Shown: piece by piece, positions 1 to 7,589 of the stretch
Layout of the letters: each line of letters starts with the position of its first letter
Position numbering within the stretch: position 1 is the first letter of the stretch
Source: Phycisphaeraceae bacterium
GTDB taxonomy: Bacteria; Planctomycetota; Phycisphaerae; Phycisphaerales; UBA1924
Direction: 5' to 3'
Length of the DNA stretch: 64,000 nucleotides
NCBI GenBank assembly: GCA_021297895.1
Contig: JAJTHN010000005.1
Coordinates: forward strand, 20,755 to 84,754
Program-made: the position numbers and the translations under genes
The notes under the pieces: model-generated
The model's database searches: none
The model's input: only the letters and a program-made list of their open reading frames with translations
Told to the model about the DNA's origin: nothing

Positions 1-720
1 CGTGACGCGGATATCGATCGCGCCGGAGAGGTTGGTGGTGCCGGCGTAAACCTGATCGCCGACGTTGACCTCATGAGGCATGGCCTCGCCGGTGAGGCTG
101 GCCTGATCGAGGGTGGAACGGCCGCTGACGATGATGCCGTCGATGGGCAGGTTCTCGCCCGCGCGGACACGGACGATGTCGTTGACCTTGACGGTGTTGA
201 GCGCGACTTCGCTCTCGCTGCCGTCGCGGACAACGCGGGCGATGTTGGGCGTAAGGCGGACGAGCTGCTCGATGATGCGCTTGGCGCTGAAGGCCGTGCG
301 GCGAAGAACCTGAGCGGCCAGCAGCAGCACCAGGCTGACCCAGCCCGCGGTCTCGTACTCCTGCGTGGCGAAGCAGCCCAGGATGGCCAGTGCGGCCAGC
401 GAGTGCTCGCGCGGGAAGCCGTCGCGCAATTCGCGGAAGGAATCGACAAAGAACTTGAAGCTCAGCAGGACCGCGGCGATGAAGGCGACGACCATGACCG
501 TCGCCGGGCTGATCGCGCCCGGGAAGACCCAGTCGGCTGCCCGGCAGGCGATGAGCAGCATGCCGCCGACAAGGTACAGCACGATCATGGACTCGCTCTG
601 CTGTTCCTCGGCGGAGCAGCAGGCTTCCATGGGCTTGTCGCCGTGGTCGTGGTGATGATGGTGACCGTGGCTGTGGTCGTGCGAGTGATCGTGCGAGTGG
701 TCGTGGCTGTGGCCGGCCAT
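1..720 (-). CDS. Heavy-metal-translocating P-type ATPase, N-terminal part (cut by window edge)
   Basis: This is the first 240 residues of a P1B-type ATPase, an inner-membrane pump that exports or imports transition metals using ATP. Residues 4-26 are a His/Asp-rich tract, and a Cys-Cys pair lies at 34-35; both are plausible metal ligands, and no classical HMA CxxC domain is present. Hydrophobic segments at about 45-59 and 72-90 begin the membrane domain. The actuator-domain TGE motif is at about 210-212, within SLTGEAMP. The phosphorylation (DKTGT) and CPx segments would lie left of the window, so the metal cannot be assigned. Start is the ATG just before the His tract. Confidence 0.9.
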   Translation of the reverse strand, partial: MAGHSHDHSHDHSHDHSHGHHHHHDHGDKPMEACCSAEEQQSESMIVLYLVGGMLLIACRAADWVFPGAISPATVMVVAFIAAVLLSFKFFVDSFRELRDGFPREHSLAALAILGCFATQEYETAGWVSLVLLLAAQVLRRTAFSAKRIIEQLVRLTPNIARVVRDGSESEVALNTVKVNDIVRVRAGENLPIDGIIVSGRSTLDQASLTGEAMPHEVNVGDQVYAGTTNLSGAIDIRVT

Positions 721-1111
721 GTCAAACTCCGCGAAGAACGACTGAAGGAGAACGCGAACCCTACCCCGAACTCTTTCTCGTCATGCCGCGCTCGGCCCGA
801 GTGTGGACCGTGCTCGGTCCGGCGGTTGATCGCGGAGAACCCGCGAGGATCAAGCCGAGACGGGAGCGAAACCAACCGAACGACGCGCCGACCCTTCGCC
901 GGGGCGGATCGTCGCGGGCTATGGTAGCCTTGGAGCCCACCAAGACCCCGGCGGACCCGACACGGATCCGGCGTGGCCATGGCAAGCCCGGGCGCCCGAT
1001 GCCCGAGCGATTCGGTACGCCTGATCTGCCCGTTCGGTTCGCCCGCCGTCATGGTCCCCGACTTGAGCCCCGCACTTCGCCCCGAACCCTGACTGACTTA
1101 TCGACCCAGAC
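721..1111. other. Divergent intergenic region, no gene seen
   Basis: These bases separate the minus-strand metal ATPase from the plus-strand gpsA, so promoters for both should lie here. Overlapping open frames exist on both strands, but they look like high-GC chance frames with arginine- and proline-rich translations and no family motif. I could not single out a convincing -35/-10 pair or a metal-responsive operator. Confidence 0.5.
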
Positions 1112-2212
1112 ATGGCCCTCGGCAAACAACCCGACCCAGGCTCCGCACCGCGTTCGGGTGCTGTGGAGGATCGTCCGACCGTCACGATTCTCGGTCTCGG
1201 GCAGATGGGGTTGGTCTGCGCGGCGATGCTGTGCGACCCGGATCGGCTGAACAAGTCCCTGGCCCTGCGGCCGCGGGTTCGGCTGTGGGGCCACTCGGCG
1301 GAGGAGGCCGGGGCGGTTGCGCAGACGCGCAAGAGCGAGCGGCTGCCGGGTTTGCGGCTGCCGGATGAGGTCCGGGTGAGCGTGCGGGATCATGATGCGC
1401 TTCACGAGGCCGACCTGATCGTTTCGGCGGTGCCGGTGCAGTACATGCGGTCGGTGTGGGAGCGTCTGCGGGCGCACGTGCCGCCGGGTGTCGGCGTGAT
1501 TTCGGTCGCCAAGGGGCTGGAAAACGGCACTTTGCTGCGTCCGACGCAGGTGATCACCGAGGTTCTTCGAGATGATCCGGATCGCCCGGCCCGGCCGCTT
1601 GCGGCGCTCTCCGGCCCGACGATCGCGCCGGAACTTGCACGCTGCCTGCCGGCGACGATGGTCGCGGCGAGCGATGATGAGGCGTTCCGGGCGCGGGTTC
1701 AGCAGCTGTTCACGACTCGCTGGATGCGGATCTACACATCGCATGACCTGATTGGTGTGGAACTGGCCGGGGCGATCAAGAACGTCATCGCGATCGCGGC
1801 GGGGATTCTCGACGGCCTCCAGGCCGGCAACAACGCCAAGAGCGCGCTGCTGGCGCGTGGGCTGGCGGAGATCGCACGCCTCGGCAGCGCGATGGGCGCG
1901 AGCCCCGAGACGTTCTTTGGGGTGACGGGTGTGGGTGACCTTGCCACATCGTGTTTCTCGCCTGAGGGGCGGAATAGGTCATGCGGGGAAGCCCTGGGCA
2001 AGGGCACGGCGCTGGAGGAGTATCTGCGTCACAGCCGGAGCGTGGTGGAGGGTGTGGCGACCACGCGGAGCGTTGTAGACTTGGCGTCGAAGTACCGGGT
2101 GGAGATGCCGATCGTTCAGGCCGTGAACGCGGTTTTGTTCGAGGGACTGGACCCGATTGACGCGATCGGGCAGTTGATGACGCGCGAGCCCAAGGCCGAG
2201 CGTATTGGGTGA
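1112..2212 (+). CDS. gpsA: Glycerol-3-phosphate dehydrogenase [NAD(P)+]
   Basis: This cytosolic enzyme reduces dihydroxyacetone phosphate to sn-glycerol 3-phosphate, the backbone for phospholipids. The 366-residue length is slightly above the family norm because of an N-terminal extension of about 20 residues. The Rossmann glycine motif (ILGLGQMG) lies at about 26-33. The middle holds KGLENGT and the SGPTIAPE segment, and the catalytic-lysine region reads ELAGAIKNVIAIAAG near residue 220. The C-terminal substrate region contains GNNAKSALLARG and GVGDLATSCFS. It is followed by 448 bases without a gene, so it looks monocistronic. A later start near residue 20 is possible, but no better ribosome site supports it. 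Confidence 0.95.
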   Translation: MALGKQPDPGSAPRSGAVEDRPTVTILGLGQMGLVCAAMLCDPDRLNKSLALRPRVRLWGHSAEEAGAVAQTRKSERLPGLRLPDEVRVSVRDHDALHEADLIVSAVPVQYMRSVWERLRAHVPPGVGVISVAKGLENGTLLRPTQVITEVLRDDPDRPARPLAALSGPTIAPELARCLPATMVAASDDEAFRARVQQLFTTRWMRIYTSHDLIGVELAGAIKNVIAIAAGILDGLQAGNNAKSALLARGLAEIARLGSAMGASPETFFGVTGVGDLATSCFSPEGRNRSCGEALGKGTALEEYLRHSRSVVEGVATTRSVVDLASKYRVEMPIVQAVNAVLFEGLDPIDAIGQLMTREPKAERIG

Positions 2213-2400
2213 ATTTTGAGCCTTTGAAGCGGGTTTTGTGGGTGTGATGGGTGCCCCGGCGCGATGGCTGCGCCTGGTGCTGAAGTTGTCCCGGTTCATG
2301 CGATGAACATAGCCCGCGATAAGGGGTATTTTCTTGATTTGATGGGCTTGGAGTAGGATGAATCCCTGATGCTTCGTCGTTCATCCACACCAGTTGCATC

Positions 2401-2416
2401 ACTCCCGAAAGGGAGT
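2401..2416 (+). promoter_or_regulatory. GAAA-tetraloop hairpin upstream of dcd
   Basis: ACTCCC and GGGAGT form a perfect 6-bp stem closed by a GAAA tetraloop, a very stable RNA loop. There is no run of T after it, so it is not a classical terminator. It lies 245 bases upstream of the dcd start. A structured leader or a small RNA end are both possible. Confidence 0.4.
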
Positions 2417-2448
2417 CTTGACGTGAGCTTCAAATTCACTCGGAGCGC

Positions 2449-2492
2449 AAGTTCTTGAGTTTTCGCGGCTTAGTGACAAGCGACAAGAACTT
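2449..2492. repeat. 9-bp inverted repeat in the dcd upstream region
   Basis: AAGTTCTTG at 2449-2457 is exactly complementary to CAAGAACTT at 2484-2492, with 26 bases between. It could be a hairpin in RNA or paired half-sites for a regulator. The first arm with its neighbouring C is also nearly palindromic by itself (CAAGTTCTTG). Confidence 0.4.
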
Positions 2493-2528
2493 CGCACGTG
2501 ATCTACATTATTTTGTGTCTTTGGGTGC

Positions 2529-2556
2529 TTGCGGGCACGATCTGTAGTGGTATGCT
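2529..2556 (+). promoter_or_regulatory. Possible sigma70-type promoter for dcd
   Basis: TTGCGG at 2529-2534 and TATGCT at 2551-2556 are separated by 16 bases, giving a plausible -35/-10 pair upstream of dcd with a leader of about 100 bases. In GC-rich DNA such an AT-rich -10 box stands out, but there is no direct evidence of use. Confidence 0.3.
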
Positions 2557-2660
2557 CATCCCCCGCGGAGTCGTCCGCCGATGAGAATCTGAGTCGTCCG
2601 ATCCCCTGTCAGATCCCTGTGAGTTGAGATCCTCTTGGCCCCAGAAAGAGGGATGTTCTT

Positions 2661-3233
2661 ATGCCCGTACTGTGCGACACGCAGATCCGCGACCTGGTGA
2701 CGATCGAGCCGTTCGAGGCGGGTGGGAAGCGTTCGGGTAGGATTTCGTACGGAGTGTCGTCGTACGGGTACGACATTCGGGTGGGGCCGCGGTTCAAGAT
2801 TTTCACGCCGACGCCGAGGTCGGGTGGTGTGACGATCGTGGATCCGAAGGCGTTCGACGATGACTTGTTCGTGGAGATTGATTGCGAGAAGGCTGGTCGG
2901 GACCACGTGATCATCCCGCCGAACAGCTTTGCGTTGTGCGAGACGGTGGAGACGATCGAGGTGCCGCGGGACATTCTGGTGATCTGCGTGGGCAAGAGCA
3001 CGTACGCGCGGTGCGGGCTGGTGCTGAACGTGACGCCGCTGGAGCCAGAGTGGCGCGGGAAGGTGACGCTGGAGATCAGCAACACGACGCCGCTGCCGGC
3101 GAAGGTCTACGCCAACGAGGGGATCGGGCAGTTGATTTTCTTGAAGGCGGATGTGGTGTGCGCGGTGAGTTACGCGGACAAGGGCGGGAAGTATCAGGAT
3201 CAGACGGGGTTGACGCTGCCGAAGGTGGATTGA
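2661..3233 (+). CDS. dcd: dCTP deaminase
   Basis: The enzyme deaminates dCTP to dUTP in the cytosol, feeding dTMP synthesis, and belongs to the dUTPase fold family. The 190-residue length is standard. It shows the N-terminal segment [13 protein letters not shown], the nucleotide-binding motif in the form [10 protein letters not shown], and VTLEISN with the glutamate that acts as the general base. The C-terminal [13 protein letters not shown] segment matches the lid over the nucleotide. The ATG follows a purine-rich site (AGAAAGAGGGA) at good spacing. Proximity to nrdJ fits a shared role in deoxynucleotide supply, although a pseudogene lies between them. Confidence 0.95.
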   Translation: MPVLCDTQIRDLVTIEPFEAGGKRSGRISYGVSSYGYDIRVGPRFKIFTPTPRSGGVTIVDPKAFDDDLFVEIDCEKAGRDHVIIPPNSFALCETVETIEVPRDILVICVGKSTYARCGLVLNVTPLEPEWRGKVTLEISNTTPLPAKVYANEGIGQLIFLKADVVCAVSYADKGGKYQDQTGLTLPKVD

Positions 3234-3238
3234 GGACA

Positions 3239-3265
3239 GGCCATCGGCTTTGGGCCATCGGCCAT
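3239..3265. repeat. Left arm of 27-bp inverted repeat flanking the four-helix gene
   Basis: This 27-base segment of repeated GGCCATCGG-type words matches the reverse complement of 3708-3734 at 25 of 27 positions. It starts six bases after the dcd stop codon. The pair brackets the four-helix-bundle pseudogene exactly, which suggests that the repeats and the gene travel or spread as one unit. Confidence 0.7.
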
Positions 3266-3322
3266 TGGGTCGACGACTTGGTGGCGTGTGTCGCGTGGAG
3301 GTTGGCGTGCGTGGGCGAGGCG

Positions 3323-3703
3323 ATTCGGTCATTTCGGGATCTCCGGGTCTGGAGAAGCGCATTCGCCATCGGGTTGTAGGTTCACGAGCTCTCGGCGAGG
3401 TTCCCGTCCGAGGAGCGGTTCGGGCTTGCTGCCCAGATTCGACGCGCTTCGGTAGGCGTGGCGAGCAACATCGCAGAGGGTTTTGGTCGAGGGAGCAGAG
3501 CGGATTATCTGAGGTTCACAAGAATCGCTCGGGGCTCGCTCTACGAGGTGGAAACGCAGTTGGAATTTGCCAGAGCGTTCGGGTACTTGGACATGTCGGC
3601 CGGTGAGGAGCTGGAGCAGATGATTCTGGAGTGCAACATGATGCTTGCGGGTCTGATTCGCAAGCTCGAGTTGGCACCGATGGATAAGTCGCAGGAATTC
3701 TGA
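3323..3703 (+). pseudogene. Four-helix-bundle protein (23S rRNA intervening-sequence protein family), interrupted by an in-frame TAG
   Basis: The family is a small helical-bundle protein of poorly known function, often encoded inside 23S rRNA intervening sequences or as scattered single genes. The frame reads SFRDLRVWRSAFAIGL, then TAG at 3377-3379, then continues without a shift through HELSARFPSEERFGLAAQ, NIAEGFGRGS and IARGSLYEVETQL, all family hallmarks. The expected start position is ATT rather than ATG, so both the start and an early codon are damaged. An internal ATG at 3458 would give only the last 81 residues. It is bracketed by 27-bp inverted repeats. Most likely it is a dead copy. 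Confidence 0.75.
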
Positions 3704-3707
3704 GTCG

Positions 3708-3734
3708 ATGGCCGATGGCCCAATGCCGGTGGCC
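3708..3734. repeat. Right arm of 27-bp inverted repeat flanking the four-helix gene
   Basis: Inverted partner of 3239-3265, with two mismatches in 27 positions. It begins five bases after the four-helix stop codon and ends 54 bases before nrdJ. Transcribed, the two arms could pair into a long stem enclosing the whole pseudogene. Confidence 0.7.
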
Positions 3735-3788
3735 AGGTTTGAAGCGTGATTCGGTTCGAGTCGAAGCAATCAACCGCAGGAATCGCCC

Positions 3789-6700
3789 ATGAAGATCAAT
3801 CGCAAGTTCACGACCGCCGGGAAGGATCCGTTCGCCACTGTGGGCTGGACCAAGCGTTCGAGCAAGATCACGAACCCGGACGGGACGATCGTGTTCAAGC
3901 TCGATGACGCGGAGGTTCCGGAGACGTGGAGCCAGCTCGCGACGGACATCATGGTGAGCAAGTACTTCCGCAAGGCGGGTGTGCCGCAGGCGGATGGGAC
4001 GATGGGCGGCGAGAAGTCGGCCCGGCAGGTGATTCATCGTCTGGCCGGGTGCTGGCGTCACTGGGGCGAGAAGTACGGGTACTTCGACTCGGCGTCGGAT
4101 GCGCAGGCGTTCTACGACGAACTGGCGTACATGCTCACGCACCAGGTGGCGGCGCCGAACTCGCCGCAGTGGTTCAACACGGGGTTGAACTTTGCGTACG
4201 GGATCACGGGTCCGGCGCAGGGGCACTTCATCGCGGATTCCAAGACGGGCGCGGTGAGCCTGGCCAAGGACGCGTACACGCATCCGCAGCCGCACGCGTG
4301 CTTCATTCAGAGTGTTGATGACGACCTGGTGAACCCGGGTGGGATCATGGATCTGTGGACGCGCGAGGCCCGGCTGTTCAAGTACGGGTCGGGCACGGGG
4401 ACGAACTTCTCGCGTTTGCGCGGTGAGAACGAGCACCTGTCCGGCGGCGGCAAGAGCTCGGGGCTGATGAGCTGGCTGCGGATCGGCGACCGTGCCGCGG
4501 CGGCGATCAAGAGCGGCGGCACGACGCGTCGCGCGGCGAAGATGGTCTGCCTGGACATGGATCATCCGGACATCGAGCAGTTCATCAACTGGAAGGTGCG
4601 CGAGGAGATCAAGGTTCAGGCGATGGTCGAGGGTCTGAAGGTCATCCGCGACCGCAAGGGCAACGCGGGCGACACCGAGACGATCGGGCAGACGGCGGAC
4701 CGTCTGGGCCTGAAGCTCGACTATGACTTCAACGGCGAGGCGTACGCGACGGTTGCGGGGCAGAACAGCAACAACTCCGTGCGGATTCCCGATGAGTTCT
4801 TCGACACGCTGGATGCGGGCGGGGAGTGGAAGACGACCAGCCGCATCGGCGGGAAGGTCTCGCGGGTGTTCAAGGCGGGCAAGCTGTGGGACGACATCGC
4901 GTACGCCGCGTGGCGGTGCGCGGACCCGGGTGTGCAGTACGACACGACGATCAACGCGTGGCACACGTGCCCGAGCGCGGGCCGGATCAACGCGAGCAAC
5001 CCGTGCAGCGAGTACATGTTCTTGGACAACACGGCGTGCAATCTGGCGTCGATCAACCTGATCACGCTGTACGACTCCAAGACGCGGGAGTTCAACGTCG
5101 AGCTGTACGAGCACGCGATCGATCTGTGGACGATCGTGCTGGAGATCAGCGTGCTGATGGCCGCGTTCCCGAGCGAGGAGATCGCGCGGCTGAGCTGGCG
5201 GTACCGCACGCTGGGCCTTGGGTACGCGAACCTGGGCGCGATGCTGATGCAGGCGGGCATCGCGTACGACAGCGAGGAGGCGCGGGCGATGGCCGGCAGC
5301 CTCAGCGCGATCCTGACGGGCCGGAGCTACCGCATGTCGGCGCTGATGGCCAAGGAGCACGGGCCGTTCGCGGGCTTTGCGGATGATCGCGAGAACATGC
5401 TGCGTGTGATCCGCAACCACCGTCTCGCGGCGATGGGCACGGCTCGGACGAGCGCCAAGTACGAGAACCTGCGGATCCGGCCGGTGCCGATCGATCACGG
5501 TGTGATCCACTCGGGCAAGGTGCTGGTCAAGAACTGCCGCGAGATTCTCGAGCACGCGATCAAGAGCTGGGACGATGCGCTGGAACTGGGCATCCAGTAC
5601 GGTTATCGCAACGCCCAGACGACGGTCATCGCGCCGACGGGCACGATCGGCCTGCTGATGGACTGCGACACGACGGGCGTCGAGCCCGACTTTGCGCTGG
5701 TGAAGTTCAAGAAGCTGGCCGGCGGCGGGTACTTCAAGATCGCCAACGCGTCCGTGCGGCCTGCGCTCGAGGCGCTGGGCTACAGCGATGCGCAGGTGCG
5801 CGACATCATGGTGTACCTGCTCGGGTCGCTGAACCTGGATGCGGAGATTCCCGGCAAGGGGCCCGGCGGCGAGGCGACGCTGCGTGAACTGCTGGTGGCT
5901 CGCGGGCTCAAGGCCGATGAGCTGGCCCGGATCAGCGATGCGCTGCCCGGTGTGTTCGAGCTGTCGTTCGCGTTCTCGTCCTGGGGTCTTGGTGATGACA
6001 TCCTGCGTCGATGCGGGATCGACCCCGATGCGGCCAAGTCCGACCGCTCGTTCAACTTCCTCAAGTCGATCGGGTTGAGCCGTCAGCAGATCGATGCGCT
6101 GAATGACGTGATCTGCGGTCGGCAGACGCTCGAGGGTGCGCCGCACCTCAAGGCCGCGGACCTGCCGGTGTTCGACTGCGCCAACAAGTGCGGCAAGTAC
6201 GGGCAGCGGTTCATCGTGCCCGAGGGGCACATCCGGATGATGGCGGCGGTTCAGCCGTTCATCTCCGGGGCGATCAGCAAGACGATCAACCTGCCGGCGG
6301 AGGCGAACGTTGATGATGTCAAGAGCGCCTATCGCCTGTCGTGGGAACTGGGCATCAAGGCCAACGCGCTGTACCGCGACGGCAGCAAGATGAGCCAGCC
6401 GCTGAGCACGACCAGCGACAGCGAGGACAAGGCCGACGCGAAGGCGGAGGCCAAGAGCGAGAAGAAGGCCGAGGTTGCGGCGCCCGCTCCGGTCGCGGTG
6501 CCCGAGCCGGTGGTGAAGGTCGTCGAGCGGCCGGTGCCGATGCGTCGGCGTCTGCCGGACACCAGGGCGAGCGTGACGCACAAGTTCAACGTCGCAGGCC
6601 ACGAGGGCTATCTGACGGTCGGTCTGTACGAGGACGGGCGTCCGGGCGAGCTCTTCATCACGATGGCCAAGGAAGGCTCGACCATCGGCGGGCTCATGGA

Positions 6701-7298
6701 CGCGATCGGAACGGCCACCAGCGTATCGCTGCAGTACGGCGTGCCGATCGAGTCGCTGGTGCGCAAGTTCACGCATCAGCGCTTCGAGCCCGCGGGCATG
6801 ACAACCAACCGCGACATCCCGTTCGCCAAGAGCCTGGTCGACTACATCTTCCGCTGGATGGGCATGCAGTTCATCCCCGGGTACCGTGCGGCGAATATTC
6901 CGCAGCGGGAGACCGACGAGACGCAGACCTTCGACGTGGCGCGTGATCTGGCGGTGCTCTCGGGCATCGACCCGGAGGATGCGCCGGGTGTCACGGGCGA
7001 GGCGGCGCGGGCCGTGGTCAGCGAGAGCAAGGAGCCCCGTCTCCCTTTCGGTGATGCGTCGGCGAAGGACTCGCCACCCGGCACCGCGCACGTGCACGTG
7101 CACCGCACGGTGACGGAGACGACCATCGATGTCGAGACCAGCGGCAAGGTGCGAGTAGCCAAGAGCGACAACATGCTGGCCATCGCGATGAAGAGCAGCG
7201 GCGACGGCCCGCCCTGCTCGGTGTGCGGCACCATCACCGTCCGCAACGGCACGTGCCACAAGTGCGTGAACTGCGGCAACTCGATGGGATGCAGTTGA
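3789..7298 (+). CDS. nrdJ: Adenosylcobalamin-dependent (class II) ribonucleotide reductase
   Basis: This cytosolic enzyme reduces ribonucleotides to deoxyribonucleotides using coenzyme B12, so DNA precursor synthesis needs no oxygen-dependent radical. The 1169-residue chain has the N-terminal region, the active-site segment SNPCSEY near residue 404 and the TTVIAPTGTIGLLMDCDTTG block. An Ala/Lys/Glu-rich linker follows at about 875-920, then the vitamin-B12-type C-terminal region. The tail carries two CxxC pairs (CSVC, CHKC) and ends CGNSMGCS, typical of the redox-active C-terminus. It is preceded by a pseudogene unit rather than a partner gene and is followed by a strong intrinsic terminator. 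Confidence 0.95.
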   Translation: MKINRKFTTAGKDPFATVGWTKRSSKITNPDGTIVFKLDDAEVPETWSQLATDIMVSKYFRKAGVPQADGTMGGEKSARQVIHRLAGCWRHWGEKYGYFDSASDAQAFYDELAYMLTHQVAAPNSPQWFNTGLNFAYGITGPAQGHFIADSKTGAVSLAKDAYTHPQPHACFIQSVDDDLVNPGGIMDLWTREARLFKYGSGTGTNFSRLRGENEHLSGGGKSSGLMSWLRIGDRAAAAIKSGGTTRRAAKMVCLDMDHPDIEQFINWKVREEIKVQAMVEGLKVIRDRKGNAGDTETIGQTADRLGLKLDYDFNGEAYATVAGQNSNNSVRIPDEFFDTLDAGGEWKTTSRIGGKVSRVFKAGKLWDDIAYAAWRCADPGVQYDTTINAWHTCPSAGRINASNPCSEYMFLDNTACNLASINLITLYDSKTREFNVELYEHAIDLWTIVLEISVLMAAFPSEEIARLSWRYRTLGLGYANLGAMLMQAGIAYDSEEARAMAGSLSAILTGRSYRMSALMAKEHGPFAGFADDRENMLRVIRNHRLAAMGTARTSAKYENLRIRPVPIDHGVIHSGKVLVKNCREILEHAIKSWDDALELGIQYGYRNAQTTVIAPTGTIGLLMDCDTTGVEPDFALVKFKKLAGGGYFKIANASVRPALEALGYSDAQVRDIMVYLLGSLNLDAEIPGKGPGGEATLRELLVARGLKADELARISDALPGVFELSFAFSSWGLGDDILRRCGIDPDAAKSDRSFNFLKSIGLSRQQIDALNDVICGRQTLEGAPHLKAADLPVFDCANKCGKYGQRFIVPEGHIRMMAAVQPFISGAISKTINLPAEANVDDVKSAYRLSWELGIKANALYRDGSKMSQPLSTTSDSEDKADAKAEAKSEKKAEVAAPAPVAVPEPVVKVVERPVPMRRRLPDTRASVTHKFNVAGHEGYLTVGLYEDGRPGELFITMAKEGSTIGGLMDAIGTATSVSLQYGVPIESLVRKFTHQRFEPAGMTTNRDIPFAKSLVDYIFRWMGMQFIPGYRAANIPQRETDETQTFDVARDLAVLSGIDPEDAPGVTGEAARAVVSESKEPRLPFGDASAKDSPPGTAHVHVHRTVTETTIDVETSGKVRVAKSDNMLAIAMKSSGDGPPCSVCGTITVRNGTCHKCVNCGNSMGCS

Positions 7299-7499
7299 GC
7301 GACGATCGTGATCGCGAATCTCTCGGAAACGGCGAAGCGGACTGGCGGCGAACTCTCACGGCGTCGTGAAGGATCACCGCCCCGGCGCGGGTGACGGAAC
7401 ACCCCGCCGGATGCTCGGACCATCGGCTCGCATACCCCCAGTGGGGGCACGGATGCGCGAGCCCCCCGGGCCGCCCCAGACCATCCCGATCCGACCCCG

Positions 7500-7531
7500 C
7501 CAGGCCCGAAATTCGGGCCTGGTGGCTTTTT
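7500..7531 (+). terminator. Intrinsic terminator after nrdJ
   Basis: CCAGGCCCGA pairs with TCGGGCCTGG across a three-base loop, and the stem is followed by TGGCTTTTT. This is the clearest Rho-independent terminator in the left part of the window. It lies about 200 bases after the nrdJ stop, and between them I see nothing but low-complexity GC-rich sequence. Confidence 0.85.
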
Positions 7532-7589
7532 GGCCGCTCCCCACGCCCGGATGCTTGAGTTGGTGGCGGCAACGACCGATATCCACTTC

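Larger units (their letters stand above)
2213..2660. other. Long intergenic region between gpsA and dcd, with two structured elements
   Basis: This gap is less GC-rich than its surroundings and holds no credible gene. It contains a GAAA-capped hairpin, a separate 9-bp inverted repeat and a plausible promoter for dcd, each listed separately. It may encode a small RNA or act as a long leader; the sequence alone does not decide. Confidence 0.5.

Noticed and set aside
2661..3379. Alternative frames overlapping dcd and running to 3379
   Set aside because: The dcd frame has all family motifs; the last part of the other frame is only the start of the four-helix pseudogene read through an upstream chance frame.
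3516..7259. An open frame of 1247 codons on the minus strand opposite nrdJ
   Set aside because: It mirrors nrdJ exactly, is Arg/His/Leu-rich with no family motif, and is what high-GC codon bias produces on the reverse strand of a long gene.
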